Shown: in pieces, positions 56,341 through 64,000 of the stretch | How the letters are laid out: the number at the start of each line of letters is the position of its first letter | Numbering within the stretch: the stretch's first letter is position 1 | Origin: Adiantum capillus-veneris | Taxonomy: Eukaryota; Streptophyta; Polypodiopsida; Polypodiales; Pteridaceae | DNA length: 64,000 nucleotides | NCBI GenBank assembly: GCA_014529385.2 | Contig: CM043959.1 | Span: forward strand, 89,599,529-89,663,528 | Reading direction: 5' to 3' | The notes under the pieces: generated by a model | The model's input: the letters and a program-made list of their open reading frames with translations, nothing else | Told to the model about the DNA's origin: nothing | Database searches by the model: none | Made by a program: the position numbers and the translations under genes

Positions 56341-58934
56341 TGATAGCCGTTTTTCGGCTTTCCATAATTGCCATAGTAAGCTACCTCACCCTATCAAATC
56401 ACTCAAACACTGTGGCTATGCCTACCATTTCACTGAACATAGGCGTGTATGAGTTAGGGGACTTTTCCCATATCTTCTTAAAAATCCTCAATTAGCTAGT
56501 CACTGGGCTAGGTGAGCCAAAAAAAAAAAAAAAAAAAAAGTATATTTTGGCCCATTTTGTGAGTAAATATTTTATTGTATATAGGGCCTAAATAAAATGA
56601 TTTTTCATAATTATTTTGGTATTTATTTAAATATTTATACTTAGGTGTGTGTTATTTATGCTATGTACATTGACTCATCATTACCATATTTTTTCTTACC
56701 ATTTTGCATACTATTTATTCCATATAAAAATAATTTCATGCAAGATTCCCTTATTTTTGGTGTAACTCCATCCCAATAAAAATCCAAAAAAACTAGTTTT
56801 ATTTATGTGTATATTTTTTCACTATTGTCATTTTTTCCTTCCTACATCTATTCTCTATTACTCTCATAAATTAGACCACAAAAAAAAATTATCTTTTTAT
56901 GGTAGACTTATAATGAGAGAGATTTATTTTGACCCCTTTATATTTTTTCCACCTATATTATTTATATTTGACATGTACATATTTTTAGACCCCTCAATAT
57001 TTGATTTTCTTAGTTGTACTATTCATTTATATCATGATCTCAACAATATCTTCAATTAGAGACCTACCAAATAAGGTCAAGGGTATATGGAATGCATGCA
57101 TGCACCATGGGGAGCTCACTCTTGGAGGTATTCAAAAGAATCATCCAAAGAAAGACCTCACAAGGACTTTGTGCGGTGGAAAAAAACAGTCGGTTTTGCT
57201 GAATTTTTAAAGATCACATGCTCCCCAAATTTGAAAAGGTGATACAAACAAACATTGTAGCTCGTGAGCTGAAATTTCACCTCAAATTTTTTCATTTTTT
57301 TTTGAGCTACGAGCTGTGAGCTATGATTTTATTGGTGGACCCCAGTTTGCCCATGCTATGCAACCATACTCCCTTTTCCACTTTATCATTTTCCTCTTTC
57401 ACACACACTACTCCCTCTCCTTCCCACTCCCAAACCTGCAACTCCCATGTCCTAATTCACCCTCTTCACCATTTCCACATCTCTCACACCTCCATAGCCT
57501 TCATCCTCCATTTCTACACCCTAGGTGTCCCCCTTTCTCTCTACATATATGTCCATATTACCATACTCTCTTTAGCTTTGTAAAGAACTTCAAAAAATCA
57601 GCAAAAATCCAAGGTTAACCTTTGCAAATGAAGGCTTTATCATGAATTTTCCAAGGTTTGAAGATAACGTAGCTTCATCGACACGCGTTACTTCGCCATG
57701 TTGACCGCTTCTTCTACCGGTGTTGTAAAGAGGTGAATGTCAACTTCTCCAAAGCTTCAACCTCTCTTTACAAGCTCATCCCTTCTCTAACTTTCCTCAT
57801 CATATATCTTACCATTTGGTGAATGATTTTGTAAATATTTTTTAGTGATAATTACTAACTACTAACCACTAACCTTATTGTAAAATGCACCCTCTACTAG
57901 AGTAGGCACTCCCAAATTACTCACTCAATCCCTCTCTCCTATCATCCTCAATAATTCTCTTCCCTTGAGCCCACATCCATGTGACTCAAAGGACAAGAGA
58001 GACCCACCCTCATAAAAAAAATAAAAAAATGCATAATCTTTTATTCCTTCAAATAAACTTGATTAGGCCTAATCCTAATCGGGGCTTCTAAAACCTATAA
58101 ATAGAGCCCTTCTCTCCCTTGTAAAAGATCACATGATCACACTACACCACACCATTATCAACACATAACACACCACTCTTCAAGCCTAGTTGTGTAGAGT
58201 GTGTGCATTGTGAGTGCTCTATTCCATCACTACACATAGGTGCATGGAGAAGCTTGAAGTTAGTTATGCCATATAGAGGAGTGGAGTGATACTATACTCT
58301 GCAATCACACTTGTAGCCTACTCTTGTCCATAAATAAGATTCATAGTTTTGGGTGCAATTGTATGCTGCAACTACGACTCTTCTCTCCAAATTGACTTGA
58401 TACGTTGGCTAATCAGGTGGTGGAAGGTATATTGTCCTTGAAGTTTGTTGTGCCATTTCATGCTTGGTGGTTTGAGGGCTTGTTGGATTTTTTGCCTACA
58501 AGGTCAATTGTAAGAGGGTGCTCGGTGAGAGGGCTCCTGTGACCCTAAGACAATTTGTGTATTGGCAACAAGGTCAAGTTTTGTGTTGTCTCTCTATTTC
58601 TCATCGAGCTTTGTGTGCATCTAGTCTTTAAGGCTAAGACTGAGTTGCTCAAGTTGATTTGTGCTCTTTACCTCTCTCTGGCGTGGTGAATGTTTGTGTT
58701 TGGTGTGTGTGGCTATCTTGCATTCCACTCTCTTTGTGCGTTTGAGTACAAGGAGATATCACGTGCGTCCTAGTTCTCATCTACAACTAGGTGGTGCCCC
58801 TTTTCTTGTTTGGTTTCTGGCTGTGGGTTGTTGTTGTCTCTGATTGTGCTTGCCCCAGCCCCAATTGAGCAGTACGGGAGCCTCGAAGGGTGTTTAAAGG
58901 CCGCTCTTCTTGTTGCCCGCCCCGGACCGCCTCA
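56341..58934 (+). repeat. J LTR 2
   Basis: 2594 bp, nearly identical to LTR 1. Differences are mostly single bases, an A-run length change near 56520 and a few substitutions near the right end (for example CACCGGACC context GTTTAAAGG versus GTTTAGAGG). Confidence 0.9.
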
Positions 58935-59246
58935 AATTGGTGCCCCCACTGAGGAGCTGACTTTATGCTTATTGTTGTTGTATTGCATGAATGCTTGAAT
59001 TTTAGCATAATGAAGTAGATTATATGAATCATGAAACTTGTATGGCCGAGTTTTAATTTCAAGGCAACAAAAATTGATCTAGAATATGGTTTGGATTAGC
59101 ATTACATAAGAAAGGGAAAAAAACATTTTCACATAAGAATCTAGAATTCATGTTGAAAGACCTTTCAAAACTTTGTGTAGTTTGATGTCATGAGAGAAAA
59201 TGATTGTTTGGAACTAATCTTTGTGTGGTTCTAGCATTGAGAGACT

Positions 59247-60590
59247 ATGACATGCTATACCTTTGATGATATCCCAATCTTCTTCGGAAACCTAGAAGAA
59301 GATGTTGATGATTTTCTTGCTGATTTTAGAATGGTTTGACGTATCCTTGGTAAAAGGGATGACATTGAAAAAGGGGATTTTCTATTGCTATGCCTTAGAG
59401 GCAACTCTGAGCAATGGTTTTGGAGTATGTCTTCTCAGATTGAAGATGGGTATACCCAAATTTCCAAAGCTTTGAAGACCAGATTCACTAAATTTCCAAC
59501 AACGGAGAAAGCATGGTCTTCGTTAGGGAGACTTCAACAACATGGTGAAGACTACTATGCTTATGAGGATATTTTTTCTCGTCAATGGGGAGGATATGGG
59601 TTTAGTTCTACATTTCCAGATTATGTAAAAATGGAGCAATTTATTTCGGGTTTGTCTCCTTTCCTAAAGACTAAGGTTACTTGTAGTGGACCCTCTACCT
59701 TTGAAGAAGCGGTCACTATTGCCCGAAGGAAGTTTCACAAGTACTTCTACATCAAAAATGGTTTCCATCGTGCTGGAAGAACCAAACATCATGAAAGTGT
59801 TTCTATCAAGGAGTCATCTCCTTTGCCATACTTGTCTCCTTCTATTCTGAAAAATGTTGAAGAAGTTACTTACATGCCAACTGATTATTCAAGTGCTAAA
59901 GTGTGTGGCCAAGATTCAAATGTGGAATCTCTTTCTTATACCTTTATCACAAGCATGCAAAAATCGACACAAGATATCTCAAATGGCATTGATGATTCAA
60001 TAATGGATACATCCAACCTTTTGGTGGAGGATCAATTTCTAGTCCGAGCAGACAAAGCTTTTGTGCAACATGACTCTATGGAGAATGAAGACCTTGAAGG
60101 TAACCTTGATCTTATGGAATGTTCTGAGAGTGTATCTCGTCTAAAAGAAGAGAGTGAAGAAGAATATGAAATCATAGGTGGGGAGATCATAGACCACATT
60201 GATCATAAAGATACGATTGTGTACATGGAATGCCAACTCCAAAACAAAGTAGAAGAGTGTGAGTTGAATCCATGTGAGGATAATCTTCAAGAAGTGTTTG
60301 AAGATGTTGAAAAGCATTGGTATGACCCAGGTATGTTAAGCATGAAGGACCCTATCATGCAAGAAGCCAAAGTTTTCACAAAATCAAATAGTAATCCGTC
60401 AACCTTTGAGGTGGTACAATGTGAGGAGTTACAACCTTGTCAAAGGGGGGGCTTAGAAGGGGATGAAGAACATGGGAGAGCAGTAAAAAATAAAATCATA
60501 AAAGGAAACTGTCAGAAGGGTATCATTCTCTCCAATGGTGTTTTAGTGGGTGGCTCTTCATTCATGGGACAATCTCTTAGCAAGAAAATC
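59247..60590 (+). pseudogene. gag-like protein of J (copy 2), truncated
   Basis: Same protein as copy 1. ATG at 59247, TGA at 59337-59339 (CGA/TGT position in copy 1 reads TGT), then open to 60590, where the sequence changes from J to the X LTR. The last few codons to 60605 are chimeric. Both copies differ by scattered substitutions such as EAFMQN versus KAFVQH. Confidence 0.8.
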
Positions 60591-61144
60591 AGAGCAAGAC
60601 ATTGAGAGGAGAAGAGTGGAGCTTATTGTTGGCAATTGTGGCATAAGAAATTAGAGACAAAGATGGAGAGAGTTTTAATGTTTTCCAACAAGGGGACACA
60701 AAGACAGAGGGAGTTTAGAGAGATTTTTGCAAAGCTCTTGTTAGCAATTGAGGAGGAGAATAACGACAATCGAATGAGAGTTTTGAGAGCTCTTGACTAC
60801 AAGAAAGGAGAGAGTTTTCTCGAGGGCAATTGATGCAAGAAAAGTGACATGGAGAAAAATTATCACCATCATCAACTTAAGATTGATTACTCATCTCCTT
60901 AAGCCTCGATGTCATTAATGGCCCAGTTAATCCTATAAATTGGGAGCTTAAACTCCTAGCTAGGGGATGATCTATGTGGCGGTGCTGTTAACAGCCCACC
61001 TTGGGTAAGGATTAAGCAGCTTGACTTGATTAATTGAAGTTTCCATAGACATTTGCACCCGTTGTTCTTATTCTCTCTCACACCTCTCACAGGTAGAGAC
61101 CCAGCGCCTTCCCGGCTCACGTTTCGGACACATATCCCTTGACA
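60591..61144 (+). repeat. 3' LTR of X, terminal part
   Basis: Aligns with 38840-39405 of the X 5' LTR and with 6660-7094. It ends CACATATCCCTTGACA, then ATGT. About 800 bases of LTR (the CT-rich middle) are missing between 43170 and this point, so the joining was not a clean insertion. Confidence 0.8.
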
Positions 61145-61148
61145 ATGT

Positions 61149-61850
61149 TCCATCTGTTGTGACTTAGTCTCCTCTTGTGAAATTATAGTTGTATCATGAC
61201 CAACATTACATCGTTCTTGACATTGAGAGTATTCAATTAAAGACATGCAAGCTTGGTCGAAATTGAGACCATCTTTATTAGAAAGAATGGTAATAATGTT
61301 ATCATAAGAAGAGTCCTTCACCGTGTCAAGGAGAAGTGTAATTAGTTGTTTTTGTGGAACAGGATCACTGACAGTAGCACAACAAGTTGATTAATAATGG
61401 ATTTGAAAGACTCAATATGTCCTGTCATGGCAGTACCAACTTCATATTGTAACTTGTTAAGAAAACCTCTCAAATAAAGTATTTCTGTAACAGATTTCTT
61501 TTGAAAGTTTGCAATAAGGTACTTCCCTACATCGTGGAAAGTAGGTAGTTCATATACATCAAGCAAAAGGCAATCAATAAGAGTGGAAAGAATATACTGA
61601 TGAGCTACTTTATCACGTCGTTGCCAATCCATATACGCAACATGCCAGTCTTCAAATACATGTCCTTCAGTGATAAGCACATTGCCATGATCCGTATCAA
61701 CAGGCTGAGGTGGAGATACAAGATTTCCAAGGAGAATATCAAAGAGTTTATTGCCTTCAAGAATTAACAACATCTTTTCTTTCTAACCAAGAAATCCTTG
61801 GCCTTGGAAAGGAGGAACTTAATGCTGGCCAGAAGGAAAACCGTTGATGA
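61149..61850 (-). pseudogene. copia gag of element D (part 1)
   Basis: On the minus strand from about 61850: PPFQGQGFLG, a stop, then LEGNKLFDILLGNLVSPPQP, DWHVAYMDWQRRDKVAHQYI, and further FLNKLQYEVGTAMTGHIESF, a typical copia gag (UBN2-like) core. A frameshift near 61340 leads to SSYDNIITILSNKDGLNFDQ and then SQQMEH, where X was inserted. The protein continues at 37003-36447 with the zinc knuckle. The N-terminus is truncated at about 61850 against element H. Confidence 0.82.
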
Positions 61851-62890
61851 GAATAGTCATAGATATATCTTGTTGTGAGAAGATGTATAAGATTCCTGAG
61901 GATTGTAAAGAGATAGATGGTCTTGACGAATTGTGGAAACAAGTTAGAGAGGCCAATGAAGCCAATGACCTAAGAAGACGAGTAGACAAGACTGGTGATG
62001 AACGAGAAGTGTTTCTACCACCAATAGAGGAATTTGAGACTGGATCTCAAATGAATCTAGACGTGCGATCGTATTGGGGTGACAAAGGATCTGTACAATC
62101 TATGGATAGTCAACCCCATTTGCTAAGAACACTACCGTCCTACACGGGAGAGTACGAGACCAAGTCAGATGTGGTTGTAGTCCCATCACAGAGACTGTCT
62201 CCCAACAAAGCCATCGATTCAAAGGGGCTAGTAGATATTCTATCTACCCCAGTCACCTGTACAATAATGTTAGCCGAGTTGCTCAGAATAAGACCAAACA
62301 TGTGGGCTCATGTGGGTAAATGTCTAGAGAAATTTGGTGTAAAAACCCTAATGACTCAAATCGAGGAAGGCATCAAAGAGCTTGAAATGTCTCAACTAAA
62401 TACTAGGCCAGTGCCATTAAACAAAGTAGGCGAGTATTACGAGGGAGAAGATGGAAACACCACCCTTCCTGTGGAATTCAATAATGTAAAAACCATGGCA
62501 ATCCTTGACAGTGGAGTTGGTGTGGCCATTGCAACCAAAGAGGTTTGGAAAAAATGGGGACAACCTACCTTGATATCCACACGAATGACCCTGCAGCTTG
62601 CAGACGGACACAAGGAAAAGCCCCTAGGATTGCTAGAAAAAGTACTTGTTACTTCTTGTGGCATTGAATATGAACACACTTTTGCTGTTGTTGACTTTGG
62701 CAAGAAGAACAACTATGAAATCATTCTGGGAAGACCATTCATGCAACAATTGAAAATGGTCCAAGATTGGGGTTATGACAATATATACCTGATACATATG
62801 GAAACCATAACAAAGATAAACTTGAGTGACCATAGCTATAGGGATGTGACGAGAACACCGGTTGAGGAGTTTGATTCCGCCACAGTATAG
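61851..62890 (+). pseudogene. gypsy gag end and protease, element H
   Basis: The frame runs from DISCCEKMYKIPEDCKEI through an uncharacterised linker to a protease: PLNKVGEYYEGEDGNTTLPV, MAILDSGVGVAIATKEVW (catalytic D-S-G, though the following A is V), YEHTFAVVDFGKKNNYEIIL, then GRPFMQQLKMVQDWGYDNIY. The order and wording closely parallel PR1 of element E (LGQYFEGDESN, ILGRPFMREAKMVHDW), so H and E are relatives. The 5' part of H is cut off at the join with D. The residue at 61844 is not a natural start. Confidence 0.8.
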
Positions 62891-64000
62891 CAGGATCATA
62901 ACTTCTGGCCCGGTTAGGTAAGCCTAAACAACTGTGGATGTGTGGAGCTTCACAATGTGGTAGCTTGAAACGTGAGGAATGTATCCTAGAGCGGGTTATA
63001 GAGGATAGGGACTATATCCCATAACCATTTCCTGAAGAAGAGTTAGAGTTTTTTGGATGGGAACACATCTTGGCTACTCTGGACGTGTGCGCCGTGGAGG
63101 ATGCTCCCACAACAAAGTTTTGTGATGAAAATGGCTATGATGTCGTTCCTTATTTTGCAGTGAGTGTAATCCAAGAAAATGAAGAGATCCAGACATCAAC
63201 AAGCTCTCAAAATAAGGAGCAAACAAAGAAATGTGGAGAATCAAAAGATGAAGAAGACGACGAGTTCTATGACTCTGTAGAACACTTCGAGCTTCAAGAA
63301 GATCAACGACCCGGGAATCAATGTCATCGCTACACGAATAAAGTGCATCAAAAGTGGATTCCAAAGTCCTCGGTGAAGACACAGCCACCACAAGCATCCT
63401 CATACATGGCTCCTAATAAGGAGGCAAAGACTCAGCTAGGAGGAATACGACCAGAGCAACTAGCTAACAATGCTCTAATCAATGGGCTAGAAAAGTCCTC
63501 CAAGAAACTACCACCCACGAGCAAACAGACAGTAACTTTTCACTACTAGCCAAAAAATCAAGGGAAAGTACAAGAAGTCAACCTTGATGAGGATAGTAGC
63601 GATAGTGATGAATCTTACGACATCCCCTATCATCAACTGAGGCCATCACTATCACCAACCCCTTCAGCAACAACAACCATGACAGGTCAAAAGAACAGGA
63701 CAACAAGCCAAAGCCAAAAAGCTCGACAAATCTGGATACCAAAATGCCAGATCGGACAAAAACAGATATGGATCAAGAAGACAAAGATCTCTAATGACAA
63801 GTCCCAAGATCCAACACCAAAACAAGGAAAGCATGCACGAACGGGTAAGAATATCACAAAATTGCAAGCTTTCACAACTCAGGTGTGGACTCCGACGAAG
63901 TTGATTCAAGCACAAAAAACTCAGGAATTCCTTTGGATTCCAAAACAACCATAGTATCAACTTTCAAAGCCTAAATCTCGTCACCAACCAAGCGTACAAG
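62891..64000 (+). pseudogene. W-I-P-K repeat region of element H
   Basis: After the protease stop, frames at 63070-63549 and 63679-63954 encode a polar, acidic then basic protein (KDEEDDEFYDSVEHFELQED). It has spaced motifs QKWIPKSS, QIWIPKCQ, QIWIKKTK, QVWTPTKL and FLWIPKQP. These match the W-V-P-K motifs of element E. No RT is reached before the right edge. I do not recognise the family. Stops at 63547 and 63952 show decay. Confidence 0.6.

Larger units (their letters stand above)
51225..60590 (+). mobile_element. non-autonomous LTR element J in tandem form (LTR-gag-LTR-gag)
   Basis: LTR 1 (51225-53824), internal 1 (53825-56340), LTR 2 (56341-58934) and internal 2 (58935-60590, truncated). 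The two halves are about 99% alike by eye over nearly 4.2 kb. Each internal part has a primer site and a gag frame but no protease, RT or integrase. This LTR-body-LTR-body form is expected from unequal recombination between element copies, with the third LTR lost at the junction to X. Confidence 0.88.
37008..61144 (+). mobile_element. composite LTR element X (non-autonomous, about 24 kb with nested DNA) inserted in copia D
   Basis: Outer limits: LTR start TGAAATGCAGC at 37008 and LTR end CCCTTGACA at 61144. ATGT lies on both sides, and copia gag D is split exactly here. Original parts: 5' LTR (37008-39405), primer site, acidic open frame, polypurine tract (41970-41981), and 3' LTR start (41982) whose end is found at 60591-61144. 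The 17 kb in between (PPR array and J elements) entered the 3' LTR later. No RT, RNase H, integrase or gag is seen in X itself. Confidence 0.75.

Noticed and set aside
60956..61321. A single minus-strand protein of 121 residues
   Set aside because: It is chimeric: the first part is copia gag D, the rest is antisense of the X LTR end.

Overview
This window looks like nuclear DNA of a land plant, and most likely a fern. I infer this from several things: nested plant-type LTR retrotransposons (Ty1/copia, and Ty3/gypsy of the Tat and chromovirus types), tRNA-Met-type primer sites (TGGTATCAGAGC), very long GA/CT microsatellites, and decayed PPR proteins of the PLS type whose wording (ILKACG, GKRIHDDIV, VVSWNALIAGYAQ) is reminiscent of fern and lycophyte PPR families. 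I found no intact host gene, no tRNA or rRNA gene and no CRISPR array. Almost every base that can be assigned belongs to a retrotransposon or to a host-gene fragment carried inside one.

Layout. 1-2841: 5' half of a minus-strand copia element (A), with LTR, primer site, long leader and broken gag-protease. It sits inside copia element B (plus strand, 2842-9418), which is itself split by an LTR-type insertion of family X (3867-7094). 9419-10600: copia and LTR debris. 10605-13366: decayed gypsy chromovirus (C). 13643-23252: gypsy element E with gag, protease, RT, integrase and an unusual C-terminal extension (a second protease-like domain plus W-V-P-K repeats). It is interrupted by a compact non-autonomous LTR element K (15602-16988, TSD AAAAG). 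23253-25197: gypsy 3' debris and a new LTR (G), interrupted by element F (25198-34454), a nearly complete minus-strand Tat-type gypsy element with two LTRs, primer site, polypurine tract and two RNase H domains. 34455-36420: GA-rich debris.

36447-61850: copia element D (minus) was split by a 24-kb insertion, 37008-61144. The outer ends of that insertion are the ends of one non-autonomous LTR family (X), flanked by ATGT on both sides. X has a 2.4-kb LTR, a primer site, an acidic non-gag open frame with duplicated modules, a polypurine tract and a second LTR that is itself broken. Between the two parts of the broken LTR lie a tandem array of decayed PPR sequence (43.9-50.9 kb, four units of about 1.5-1.9 kb) and a tandem LTR-gag-LTR-gag structure of another non-autonomous family, J (51225-60590). 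From 61850 to the right edge is the protease region of a further gypsy element (H), related to E and also carrying W-I-P-K repeats.

How the parts relate. F is the best-preserved source of Tat-type replication proteins, although its pol frame carries stops. J has a gag but no visible pol, and its primer site starts like that of F (TGGTGCCCCCAC), so cross-mobilisation is plausible but inferred. X lacks gag and pol. Its LTRs carry plus-strand PPR-derived sequence in all three copies seen here, so a host-gene fragment has become part of a mobile LTR. K looks like a gag-pol deletion derivative of the A family.
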